A stretch of DNA of 33,475 nucleotides from CAVSIS01 sp963814875 (lineage in GTDB: Bacteria; Acidobacteriota; Thermoanaerobaculia; Thermoanaerobaculales; Sulfomarinibacteraceae), in contig CAWFFJ010000012.1 in assembly GCA_963814875.1 (NCBI GenBank), forward strand, positions 1 through 33,475. Reading direction: 5' to 3'. Shown piece by piece: positions 7,447 through 15,169 of the stretch. The notes beneath the pieces were generated by a model. It saw only the letters and a program-made list of their open reading frames with translations, had not been told where the DNA came from and did no database searches. A program made the translations under genes and the position numbers. Position 1 is the stretch's first letter, and each line of letters begins with the position of its first letter.

Positions 7447-8034
7447 TTACAGGAAGCTGACCAGCGCTCTCCGTAATACGGTGTGAGCGCGGAAAAGTTT
7501 GTTCTTGACCGTACCGATCGGCATGCTCTTGAAGTCCGCGATCTCCTGGTAGCTCAGGCCCGCGAAGTGGCGCAGCAGGACCAGCTCGCGATACTCCGGC
7601 CGGAGCTCGTTGATTGCACCCCGCAGCTCCCGGGCGAGCTCGCGGTTTTCGAAGTGCTCGAGGGGATCCTTGCCGAGGTCCGCAACGGCCACCTCAATCT
7701 CCTCGCCGTCCGCGTCCTCGCGAACCAGCGGAACGGTCGAGATCCGACGGCGCCGGAGGTGGTCGATGCCGAGGTTATGCCCGATCCGGAACAGCCAGGT
7801 GGAGAACTTGTAGCGCGGGTCGAAGCGGTCGAGGGCTGACCAGGCGCGCAGGAAGGTCTCCTGGGCGAGCTCACGCGCGAGCTCGAGGTCACCGACGAGC
7901 TGGGCCAGAAAGGCCGTCAGCCGGCGCTGGTAGCGACGGACGAGACGCGTAAACGCCGCCTGGTCGCCCTCGACGGCCAGCGCCACGAGACTCTCGTCGC
8001 TCGGTCGAACCACCGCCCCTCCCGGTCGCGACAT
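7447..8034 (-). CDS. ECF RNA polymerase sigma factor (RpoE-like)
   Basis: The 195-residue protein has sigma region 2 at about 25-97, with ARELAQETFLRAW and YKFSTWLFRIGHNLGIDHLRR (the -10 recognition helix), and region 4 at about 135-190, including LSYQEIADFKSMPIGTVKN, the helix-turn-helix that reads the -35 element. Regions 1.1 and 3 are absent, as expected for ECF factors. The ATG at 8034 has no good Shine-Dalgarno. A 9-bp inverted repeat ends 8 nt before it. The anti-sigma factor follows at once. The regulon cannot be read from this window, but the bactofilin-like gene is in the same operon. Confidence 0.93.
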   Translation of the reverse strand: MSRPGGAVVRPSDESLVALAVEGDQAAFTRLVRRYQRRLTAFLAQLVGDLELARELAQETFLRAWSALDRFDPRYKFSTWLFRIGHNLGIDHLRRRRISTVPLVREDADGEEIEVAVADLGKDPLEHFENRELARELRGAINELRPEYRELVLLRHFAGLSYQEIADFKSMPIGTVKNKLFRAHTVLRRALVSFL

Positions 8035-8042
8035 GTTAGCGC

Positions 8043-8071
8043 CATCGGGCCACCATGACGGCGGCCCGATG
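8043..8071 (-). promoter_or_regulatory. 9-bp perfect inverted repeat abutting the sigma factor start
   Basis: CATCGGGCC (8043-8051) and GGCCCGATG (8063-8071) flank an 11-nt loop. In the minus-strand transcript the second arm ends 8 nt before the sigma ATG, where a ribosome-binding site would lie. It could be an operator, a translational regulator or a weak terminator for the TPR gene; there is no U tract. Confidence 0.5.
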
Positions 8072-8134
8072 ACACTCGGATCGACCGCCGACGCCGTGCT
8101 GTTCGGCGATCACCCAAGACGGTCGACGTCGTGC

Positions 8135-9433
8135 TCAGCCCTTCGCGTAGCCGAGCATCTCCTTCGCGACCGCGGCGTCCGGGTCATCGGGGGTGAGCTC
8201 GAGGAACCGCTGGAGGTGCTGCTTCGCACCCGCCATGTCGCCGGTGTTGAACAGCGCCAGCCCGAGAATGTAGTGGGCACGTGCATGGTCTGGCCGGACC
8301 TTGAGCACTTCCTCGAGGGCCGTGATCGCCTCGGCGGTCTGGTTCTTGTTGTACAGCTCGACCGCGTGCTGGTACAGGCCCGTCGCGGCCCACTCCGGGT
8401 CGGCCTGCACAAGGGTGTCGAGAGTCGCCTTCGCGGTCTCTTTGTCGCCGCCCAGGCGGGCCGCGTCGTAACGGATCTGCATCGCCTTGATATTGTCCGG
8501 CTCCCGCTGGAGAGCGGCCTCGGCCTCCTTCTGGGCGGCCGGATACTGGCGGTCGCGCAGGTAGAGCGCGGCGAGAGCAATGTGGGCCTGCGTCAGCTCG
8601 GGGTCGAGCACCACGACCTGCTCGAACTTGCTCTTGGCGACCGCGAGGTTGCCGCTGTTGTAGGCCTCGGCGGCCTCGTTGAACAACAACCGCGCCGCCG
8701 CTTCGCCGCCGCCGGCTTTCTTCAGGGCCTCGGCCGCCTCGGCGGTCTTGTCGGCGTCGCCGAGCTGCCGGTAGGCCTCGTAAAGCAGCTGCAGGGCACG
8801 GAAATCGCCCGGGTCGATCGCGATCGCCTGCTCGGCGAAGGAGGCCGCCTCCTGGTACTGCTCGCGCTGCATGGCGACTCCGGCGAGGCCGGTGAACGCC
8901 GCCGCCAAGGACGGGTCGAGCTGGGCGGCCTCGCGGAACCGGGTCGCGGCAAGGTCCAGATCACCCGCCGCCTGCGCGCTCACGGCCTCGTTGTAGGTCG
9001 TGACCGCGCGATCTCCACCGGTGGATGCCGCAGCGTTACTGCCGGTCGCGGACGGCGTCGGCGCAGCTGCCGGAGCGCCCACCTGGCCCGGCTTGAGCAT
9101 CACGAACTCCTTGGTCGTAAAGCCGCCCGCCGGCGCCTTGACCTTCTCGACCAGCGGGACGTAGCCGTCCTTCTCGATCTTGATGTCGTAGGTCAGCGTC
9201 GCATCCGCCACCGCAACGGTGAACTTGCCGCGCTTGTCCGACGTCTTCACCTGCTTGAAGGTGGTGAGTTCCTGGCTGGTGACGGTCGCCGTGGCACCTT
9301 GGATCTTGTTGCCTTCCGTGTCAACGACGGTGCACGTCACACGGCCCATCGCCTGTGCGTGGGCGAGCGATGCGGAGCCGGCGGCGACACCGAGACCGAG
9401 GACGAGCGGAGCCATCTTCGTGAGTGAGCGCAT
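8135..9433 (-). CDS. Exported TPR protein with N-terminal carboxypeptidase-regulatory-like domain
   Basis: This 432-residue protein has a signal peptide (MRSLTKMAPLVLGLGVAAGS, continuing to AHAQA). An Ig-like carboxypeptidase-regulatory domain follows (about 30-110: a VDTEGNKIQGATATVTS strand pattern and a YDIKIEKDGYVPL strand), then an Ala/Pro/Thr linker and about eight tetratricopeptide repeats to the end. The ATG at 9433 has GGGAGG 7 nt upstream; the longer reading to 9565 is noise. It is likely a periplasmic or envelope scaffold protein. It lies beside a TonB receptor carrying the same kind of N-terminal domain, but the terminator at 9585-9614 and its own promoter separate their transcription. 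No enzyme activity is evident. Confidence 0.85.
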   Translation of the reverse strand: MRSLTKMAPLVLGLGVAAGSASLAHAQAMGRVTCTVVDTEGNKIQGATATVTSQELTTFKQVKTSDKRGKFTVAVADATLTYDIKIEKDGYVPLVEKVKAPAGGFTTKEFVMLKPGQVGAPAAAPTPSATGSNAAASTGGDRAVTTYNEAVSAQAAGDLDLAATRFREAAQLDPSLAAAFTGLAGVAMQREQYQEAASFAEQAIAIDPGDFRALQLLYEAYRQLGDADKTAEAAEALKKAGGGEAAARLLFNEAAEAYNSGNLAVAKSKFEQVVVLDPELTQAHIALAALYLRDRQYPAAQKEAEAALQREPDNIKAMQIRYDAARLGGDKETAKATLDTLVQADPEWAATGLYQHAVELYNKNQTAEAITALEEVLKVRPDHARAHYILGLALFNTGDMAGAKQHLQRFLELTPDDPDAAVAKEMLGYAKG

Positions 9434-9446
9434 GGTGACCTCCCAG

Positions 9447-9504
9447 TCCCGCGGCGGGATGGGTTCGCGCCGGGCGAACGGGGCGCCGCGCGCCTGCCGC
9501 GGGA
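9447..9504 (-). promoter_or_regulatory. Nested hairpin filling the 5' leader of the TPR gene
   Basis: TCCCGCGG (9447-9454) pairs with CCGCGGGA (9497-9504). Inside it GTTCGC (9463-9468) pairs with GCGAAC (9474-9479) around a 5-nt loop. In the transcript the outer stem would begin at or within a nucleotide or two of the predicted start site and end just before the GGGAGG ribosome-binding site. Confidence 0.5.
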
Positions 9505-9511
9505 CCGCGTC

Positions 9512-9540
9512 ATGGTAGCAGGGAACGCGGCATGTGGGAA
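9512..9540 (-). promoter_or_regulatory. Candidate sigma-70-like promoter of the TPR gene
   Basis: Minus strand: TTCCCA (9540-9535), 17-nt spacer, TACCAT (9517-9512). Each hexamer has four of six consensus bases. The predicted start site is near 9505, giving a leader of about 70 nt. Confidence 0.4.
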
Positions 9541-9584
9541 TCTTCACGAGGAGGCTGTCGGCCATCGGCCCGGACCCGGGGCAT

Positions 9585-9614
9585 AAAAAAGGCCCCGGCG
9601 GCGACGCCGGGGCC
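9585..9614 (-). terminator. Rho-independent terminator of the TonB receptor gene
   Basis: On the minus strand GGCCCCGGCG pairs perfectly with CGCCGGGGCC around a 4-nt loop and is followed directly by six T residues. It lies 24 nt after the TonB receptor stop codon. This is the clearest intrinsic terminator in the window. Confidence 0.9.
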
Positions 9615-9638
9615 GATCATCGATCGAAGTGGAGTCGA

Positions 9639-12600
9639 CTAGAAACGAACGCCCAGCGACACCCGGAAGGTGCGCGGGGTCTGGTAGGCGAGCGCACTGG
9701 TAGCCTTGCCGAAGCTTGAACCGTAGTCCCAGTTCACACCCTGCACCGGCTTCTCGGTGAACGGGTCGAAGTCGGCGTAGCCGTTGTGGTAGTCGAGCAC
9801 GGAGGTGTTGAAGGCCGACGTGCCCGGGTTGATCACGGCTTGCTCGTTGAAGATGTTGACGATCTCGGGCTGGATGAACAGCTCGACATCAGCGCCCGCG
9901 ATCGGCACGAAGAACGAGTAGTTGAGCGACAGGTCGGTGGAGTGGATGCCGTCGGTCCGGAACGCACCGCGCGGCGTGAAGTAGTAGCTCACGTTCGACG
10001 GGCGGTTCAGGTAGCCGAACTTGTCAGGATGCAGGAGATCCACGGGCTTATAGCTACGCACGGTGCCGACCGCCTGGTACGGCGTCCCGGAGGAGTAGCT
10101 CTCAAGCCAGCTGAAGCTCAGGTTGTTGCGGCTGGTGGACACGATGTCCCAGGTCATCCACGCGCGAACCTTGTGACGCTGGTCGATGGAAAGGTCGCCG
10201 CTCGGGTTCGACCACGACACGTCCTGGTACTCGGGGTAGTAGTTCGGGGTGTTCGAGCTGGTGATAGGACCGGAGCCCGAGGTTTCACCGTCGAAGTTGC
10301 CGTAGGTGTGCGACCAGGTGTAGTTGCCGCCGAGGTTGAGCCGGTCGGTCAGACGGTACTGCGCCGACAGGGTCACGCCCTGGTAGCTGCGCTTGAGGTA
10401 GCTGGAGTTGACGACGTAGCCGAGGTCGACCTGGCCCCAGTTGACGCCGAGGGCGTCGAGCACGACCGAGCCGGTGGTGGTGTCGACGTGGTACTCGTAG
10501 AGGTCCTTGTACTGGCGGGAGGTGAAGTCCATACGTGCGATGCCGCGAGTGCCGAGGCGCTTGGTGGCGCCGATCGACCACTCGTCGGCGTACGGCGACG
10601 AGAGGTTGCCCTGGACGACACGGTTCTTGCCGGGGACACTGACTGCCGCAAGCAGGTCGAAGTTGTTGATGCCGCAGTTGCCGTCGGCATCGCAGTAGTC
10701 GGTGGTGAACCAGTCGAACACCTGCTGCAGGACCTGCTGCGCGTTGTACACGCAGGCCGACGGATCGGTCTCGCAGCCGGCGTTGATGTCCGGCCCGCCG
10801 TAGAGCCAGACGAAGGTGGCCGGCGAACCGCCCGGGGACTTGTTGGCGACGTTACCGGTGTTGGCGAGGGACATCACGTAGTTGGCATACGACAGGTTGA
10901 AGATCCAGTCGCCGTCACCTTTCGGGTCCCAGCTCGCGCCGACGCGCGGGCTGACCTTGGAGTCCTTCGAGACCTGTTCGCCGATCGAGTTCTTGCCGTC
11001 GTTCTTGTCGTAGCGGAAGCCGATGTTGAACGACCAGTTCTCGTTGTAGCGCCAGGTGTCGTTGACGAACAGCGAGTCGACCTTGAGCTTGGAGCCCTGG
11101 CTGAGCTGGAGGATCGGGTACCAGTCGATGTCGGCCGAGCCGTCGCCGTAGACGACGGGGTACCAGTCCGACCCGATGTAGTCGAACTCGCTCGCCGAGA
11201 ACCACCAGTCGGATCCGGACTGGTGGTTGTTGGAGTCGAGGAAGTCGAGGTAGCTGTCAACCCCGGCGACGATGTCGTGGGAGCCGGCGGAGCCGGTAGT
11301 CAGGAAGTAGGACGCCTTGCCCATCCAGTCCCGGTTGTTGCGCTTCTCGTCCTCGCACACGCCGCAGAAGACCGCCGCGTTGCCGACGACGCCATTGGTG
11401 TTGTCGTAGACGGTGGTGCCCTGGTACTGGCCCGCAAGCGGGTTGTCGTTGAAGCGGCTGCCCGACCCGACGAAGGTCAGGGTGCGCTGGGAGAACTGCG
11501 CCTCGACCAGGAAGTTCTCGGTCATCACGCCGGAGTAGTTGCCCGCCCAGAGCCGCTCGGGGATCGAGCGGTCGTAGACCGAGTCGCCGGTGTCGACGAT
11601 CGGCAGCGACGTGAAGTAGTAGTTGCTCCAGGTGCGGTCGCGCTTGATGTAGGAGCCGACCAGACGGTGGCTCGCGGTGGGCGAGAAGGTCAGCTTGCCC
11701 TCGTAGCGCTTCTCGGTGAGGCCGCTCGGGAAGTTGACGATGAAGGCCTGGTCCGGGTTGTAGGTCTGGCCGGTCCCGTTGATGGTGTTGTCGCGGCCGG
11801 CGGCGAAGAACCAGATCTTGTCGCGCCAGATGAAGCCGCCCAGGGTGGCCTCGTAGGTCTTGTCGAGGGTGTCGCTCTGGACGGTGGTCTTCGGCGTCTT
11901 GCCCTCCCACGTCTCCTTGTTCAGGTTGACGCGGAACGAGCCCGAGAACTCGTTGCCGCCCGACTTGGTGATCATGTTGACCACGCCGCCAGCGAAACGG
12001 CCGTACTCGGCCGACACGCCCGAGGTCGAGGTCGTGGTCTCCTGGATCGCGTCCTCGATGAACAGGTTGGTCGCCTGGCCGCGGATGTTCTCGTTGACCA
12101 CCACGCCGTTAATCAGGAACAGGTTCTCGTACGACTGCGCGCCCGAGATGGTGATGTTGCTCGACGGACCGGTGGTGTGCACGCCGGGGGCGAGCGCGAC
12201 GGCATTGTAGATGTCGCGCGGTATCGGCAGCTTCTCCATCATGTCCGAGTCGTAGGTGGTCGAGGCCTGGGTGTTGGAGCTGATCGTCTCGTACGAGCCC
12301 GTGACGACGATCTCCTCCTGCATGGCCTCGGGGTACATCACCGCGTCCACGGTCTTGGACTGCGCGGCCGAGACCTTGACCGGGATGTCCAGGGTCTTGA
12401 AGCCCGACAGCGTGAAGCTGACGGTGTAGTCACCGGGGGGGAGCGAGCGGAACAGGTAGTCGCCGTTCGCGGCGGTCACCGCGGAGCGGGTGCCCTGCAG
12501 CTCCGGCGACTCCAGGCTCACCATCACACCCGGGAGGGCCTTGCCCTCGTAGGCAACGGATCCGGTGACCGTACCGGTCGCCATCTGGGCGAGGGCCGGT

Positions 12601-12656
12601 CCGGCGATCAGCGCAACGCCGATCAGCACGATCAATACACGGAAGATCTGTCGCAT
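9639..12656 (-). CDS. Oar-like TonB-dependent outer membrane receptor
   Basis: The 1005-residue precursor has a signal peptide ending near GPALAQ and a carboxypeptidase-regulatory domain (about 25-110, with a GTVTGSVAYEGKALPGVMV strand pair). A TonB-box-like EEIVVTG is near 114-120, and a plug domain at about 120-235 includes LINGVVVNENIRGQATNLF and ISGAQSYENLF. A large beta-barrel follows, rich in alternating aromatic strands. It ends FRVSLGVRF, with the terminal Phe used for barrel insertion by BAM. Cys pairs in loops (CGVC; CETDPSAC; CDADGNC) suggest disulfides. The family (Oar/SusC-like) is multiplied in Acidobacteriota and takes up large substrates; the substrate here is unknown. AGGAGG lies just upstream of the start. 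Confidence 0.93.
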   Translation of the reverse strand: MRQIFRVLIVLIGVALIAGPALAQMATGTVTGSVAYEGKALPGVMVSLESPELQGTRSAVTAANGDYLFRSLPPGDYTVSFTLSGFKTLDIPVKVSAAQSKTVDAVMYPEAMQEEIVVTGSYETISSNTQASTTYDSDMMEKLPIPRDIYNAVALAPGVHTTGPSSNITISGAQSYENLFLINGVVVNENIRGQATNLFIEDAIQETTTSTSGVSAEYGRFAGGVVNMITKSGGNEFSGSFRVNLNKETWEGKTPKTTVQSDTLDKTYEATLGGFIWRDKIWFFAAGRDNTINGTGQTYNPDQAFIVNFPSGLTEKRYEGKLTFSPTASHRLVGSYIKRDRTWSNYYFTSLPIVDTGDSVYDRSIPERLWAGNYSGVMTENFLVEAQFSQRTLTFVGSGSRFNDNPLAGQYQGTTVYDNTNGVVGNAAVFCGVCEDEKRNNRDWMGKASYFLTTGSAGSHDIVAGVDSYLDFLDSNNHQSGSDWWFSASEFDYIGSDWYPVVYGDGSADIDWYPILQLSQGSKLKVDSLFVNDTWRYNENWSFNIGFRYDKNDGKNSIGEQVSKDSKVSPRVGASWDPKGDGDWIFNLSYANYVMSLANTGNVANKSPGGSPATFVWLYGGPDINAGCETDPSACVYNAQQVLQQVFDWFTTDYCDADGNCGINNFDLLAAVSVPGKNRVVQGNLSSPYADEWSIGATKRLGTRGIARMDFTSRQYKDLYEYHVDTTTGSVVLDALGVNWGQVDLGYVVNSSYLKRSYQGVTLSAQYRLTDRLNLGGNYTWSHTYGNFDGETSGSGPITSSNTPNYYPEYQDVSWSNPSGDLSIDQRHKVRAWMTWDIVSTSRNNLSFSWLESYSSGTPYQAVGTVRSYKPVDLLHPDKFGYLNRPSNVSYYFTPRGAFRTDGIHSTDLSLNYSFFVPIAGADVELFIQPEIVNIFNEQAVINPGTSAFNTSVLDYHNGYADFDPFTEKPVQGVNWDYGSSFGKATSALAYQTPRTFRVSLGVRF

Positions 12657-12856
12657 CGTAAGTACCTCCTCTGATGCCTGTTAACTAACTGCCGCGAACT
12701 CTCGCGGCGGGAAACGCGACGACCGGGGCTGGCAGCAGCCTCCCTGATCAGATCCTCGACTCTCACGCTCGAGGAATGGACCCTGCGAACCCAGGCTCCT
12801 CGCCTCCTTCCCAAGGAGCTGCAGAGTGCTCGCGTCGCAAGACGTTCAAGACACGA
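12657..12856 (-). ncRNA. About 200-nt structured 5' leader of the TonB receptor mRNA
   Basis: Between the predicted start site (about 12856) and the ATG at 12656, the minus strand carries three separate hairpins. They are CTCCTT/AAGGAG with a 3-nt loop (12804-12818), TCCTCGA/TCGAGGA with a 9-nt loop (12753-12775), and GCCGCGA/TCGCGGC with a 4-nt loop (12691-12708). The ribosome-binding site AGGAGG follows at about 12665-12670. I do not recognise a known riboswitch. With 12857-13037 this makes up the only stretch over 300 bases without a gene. Confidence 0.45.
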
Positions 12857-12862
12857 GCATGT

Positions 12863-12890
12863 ATTGTGCCAGGTTCAGCTCAAGTGTCAA
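12863..12890 (-). promoter_or_regulatory. Sigma-70-like promoter of the TonB receptor gene
   Basis: Minus strand: TTGACA (12890-12885, perfect -35), 16-nt spacer, CACAAT (12868-12863, four of six). The spacing equals that of the yceD promoter. The local sequence is clearly more AT-rich than its surroundings. Confidence 0.6.
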
Positions 12891-12919
12891 GCAATGGGAT
12901 TCCGGCACCCGCTTGCTTC

Positions 12920-12956
12920 GTCCGGGTTCCCGTCCGCGCTGTACGGGTTTCCGGAC
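12920..12956. repeat. Imperfect inverted repeat upstream of the TonB receptor promoter
   Basis: GTCCGG (12920-12925) pairs with CCGGAC (12951-12956), and inside it CCCGT (12929-12933) pairs with ACGGG (12943-12947), separated by 3-nt internal loops. It lies 30 nt upstream of the -35 box and about 80 nt after the BCCP gene stop. It may be an operator or a U-less terminator of the carboxylase operon. Confidence 0.4.
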
Positions 12957-13037
12957 AGTTTCGTCCCTCAAGCGGCGCGTCTCGTCCCGCCGCGGGCGCA
13001 GCCCATCCCGGCTCGCCCTGCACGGGGGCAGGTGTCA

Positions 13038-13541
13038 TCACTCGAGCTCGACCAGCACCGCGCCGGCTTCGACCGTGGCGCCCGGCTCGACGTGGACCGC
13101 CACGACCCGGCCCGCGCGCTCGGCAGCGAGCTCGTTCTCCATCTTCATCGCCTCGAGCACCACCAACGGCCTGCCGATCTCGACCTCGTCGCCGGGGGCC
13201 ACCTTGACCGCCACCACCTTGCCCGGGATCGGAGCGGTGACCTGGCTGGCGCCGCGGCCCACGGTGCTGACCGACACCTCGAGCGCCTCCACCGGGGTCA
13301 TCACGTCGAACGCGAACTCACGCTCGCCGATCGCGACCCGCATGCGGCGGCCAGGACCGTCGTGGGAGGTGATCTGAAAGCTGCGGCCGTCGTCCACGAA
13401 GCGCAGCGAGGCCAGGCTGCCGTCGAGGCGGATGAGGTCGACTCGGTGCCGGTGGCCGTCGAGGACCACATGGAGCTCCCCCGCGGAGCGTTCCACCTCC
13501 ACCTGGTGCTCGCCCTGGCTCGTTCGCACAACCCACCTCAT
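13038..13541 (-). CDS. Biotin carboxyl carrier protein with BT-like N-terminal domain
   Basis: The 167-residue protein carries the carboxyl group on biotin in an acyl-CoA carboxylase. The C-terminal half is a biotinyl domain with the biotin-acceptor K133 in EAMKMEN and the typical PIPGKVVAVKVAPGD start. Residues 1-90 form a strand-rich segment (MRWVVRTSQGEHQVEVERSA and later REFAFDV) resembling the BT domain that tethers propionyl-CoA carboxylase alpha to its beta subunit. In PCC alpha these parts are fused to the biotin carboxylase; here the gene is separate, its ATG overlapping the accC stop (ATGA). It is the last gene of the carboxylase operon. Confidence 0.9.
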   Translation of the reverse strand: MRWVVRTSQGEHQVEVERSAGELHVVLDGHRHRVDLIRLDGSLASLRFVDDGRSFQITSHDGPGRRMRVAIGEREFAFDVMTPVEALEVSVSTVGRGASQVTAPIPGKVVAVKVAPGDEVEIGRPLVVLEAMKMENELAAERAGRVVAVHVEPGATVEAGAVLVELE

Positions 13542-15055
13542 CGCGGATACCTCCCGTGCAGATCGCGCAGCCCCGCCTCCCACCACGCGCTCCCACAGGC
13601 ATGGCCGAATGGGTCCGCGGGCAGCCGATCGGAGCGCAGGGTCGCCAGGCAGGCAGCCGCGACCACCGCAGCCTCCTCGGTCCCGGGGTCCTGCGCCCCG
13701 TGCAGGGCCTCCAATCGGTGGGATGCCAGCAGCTCGTCGAGGAAGCCGGTGTGAACCTCCGCGCGGCGGAACTCGGGCATGTCGACCAAGGCGCGAAACA
13801 GGGTCAACGTGGTCGCGATCCCTCCGACGTGATACTCCTGAAGCGCCCGGCCGAGGCGCGCGATGGCCGCCGGTCGGTCGGCCGCCCACACCACCAGCTT
13901 GGCGAGCATGGGATCGTACTCGAGAGGAACCACACCACCCTCGAGGACCCCCGAGTCCACCCGCACGCCCGGACCCGCCGGTCGCTGGAGGTGGGTGATG
14001 GTGCCAGGGCTGGGGGCGAAGCTGCGCAGAGGGTCCTCGGCGTAGATCCGGCACTCGATGGCGTGGCCGCGCGGAACGAGGTCCTCCTGGCGCCACGACA
14101 GCGGCTCACCGAGGGCGATCCGGATCTGCTCGCGCACCAGGTCGACGCCGTAGACCTCCTCCGTGATCGGGTGCTCGACCTGCAGCCGGGTGTTCATCTC
14201 CAGGAAGTAGAAGCGACCGTCTGGGTCGAGCAGAAACTCGACCGTGCCCACCGAGCGGTAGCTCGCGGCGCGGGTCACCGCCAGGGCCGCCTCGCCGAGC
14301 CTGCGCCGCAGGTCAGGGCCCACCACCGGCGACGGGCACTCCTCGAGCACCTTCTGGTGGCGGCGCTGGATCGAGCACTCGCGCTCGCCCACGAACACGG
14401 CGCGGCCCGCGGCATCTGCGACCACCTGGACCTCGATGTGCCGGGGCCTGTCGATGAGCCGTTCGACGTACACCCGATCGTCGCCGAAGTAGGCGCCACC
14501 TTCCGAGCGGGCGCGGTCGAGGGAGGCCGCCAGCTCCTCGCGCCGATGGACCACGCGCATACCCTTGCCGCCGCCGCCGGCGACCGCCTTGATCAGCACC
14601 GGCAGACCGTGCTCGGCGACGAACGCCTCGAGCCCGCCGAGGTCGGTGAGGGGTTCCATGAGGCCCGGGATGACCGGTACGCCGACCGCGGCCGCGATCT
14701 TGCGTGACTCGGTCTTCGAGCCCATCAGCCGGATCGCCTCCGGCGGCGGACCGACCCAGGTCAGGCCGGCCGCCTCGACCCGCTCGGCGGCGTGAGCGTT
14801 CTCGGCCAGGAAGCCGTAGCCGGGGTGGACCATGTCGGCTCCGCTCGCCTGGGCGGCGGCCAGCACGCGGTCGAGGTCGAGGTAGCTGGAACGGGCCGGC
14901 GCGGGGCCGATCGGCAAGGCCTCGTCGGCCATCAGCACGTGCGGCGAGAGGCGGTCGACCGCCGAGTAGACGGCCACGGTTTCGATGCCCATCTCGCGGC
15001 AGGCGCGGATCACCCGCACCGCGATTTCGCCACGGTTCGCGATCAGGAGCTTCAT
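13538..15055 (-). CDS. accC: Biotin carboxylase subunit of acyl-CoA carboxylase
   Basis: It carboxylates biotin on the carrier protein using ATP and bicarbonate. The 505-residue protein has the N-terminal MKLLIANRGEIAVRVIRAC, the ATP-grasp Gly loop GGGGKGMRVV (about 160-168), RRHQKVLEE, and the active-site signature EMNTRLQVEHPITEE (E286, N288, R290). After the usual core (about 450 residues) there is a C-terminal extension that looks like the start of the alpha-subunit linker, consistent with a split PCC-type alpha chain. It is 114 nt downstream of the carboxyltransferase gene and overlaps the BCCP gene by 4 nt. The Shine-Dalgarno is weak (GAGACC). Confidence 0.93.
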   Translation of the reverse strand: MKLLIANRGEIAVRVIRACREMGIETVAVYSAVDRLSPHVLMADEALPIGPAPARSSYLDLDRVLAAAQASGADMVHPGYGFLAENAHAAERVEAAGLTWVGPPPEAIRLMGSKTESRKIAAAVGVPVIPGLMEPLTDLGGLEAFVAEHGLPVLIKAVAGGGGKGMRVVHRREELAASLDRARSEGGAYFGDDRVYVERLIDRPRHIEVQVVADAAGRAVFVGERECSIQRRHQKVLEECPSPVVGPDLRRRLGEAALAVTRAASYRSVGTVEFLLDPDGRFYFLEMNTRLQVEHPITEEVYGVDLVREQIRIALGEPLSWRQEDLVPRGHAIECRIYAEDPLRSFAPSPGTITHLQRPAGPGVRVDSGVLEGGVVPLEYDPMLAKLVVWAADRPAAIARLGRALQEYHVGGIATTLTLFRALVDMPEFRRAEVHTGFLDELLASHRLEALHGAQDPGTEEAAVVAAACLATLRSDRLPADPFGHACGSAWWEAGLRDLHGRYPR

Positions 15056-15169
15056 CCCAGGTCTCTTTTCTGTGGGCGTTTGGGCGTCGCCGCCGCGCTG
15101 ACGGCCCGCCCGTCGGCCGAGCGGCGGGGGTCGACGTTCTCCCGAAACGTCACGAACGCTCCGGCAGCC

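Noticed and set aside
9786..12674. 962-codon open frame on the plus strand antisense to the TonB receptor
   Set aside because: The receptor on the minus strand has clear domains and signals. The antisense frame is Val/Gly/Asp/Arg-rich, with no recognisable fold, a product of the high-GC codon pattern.
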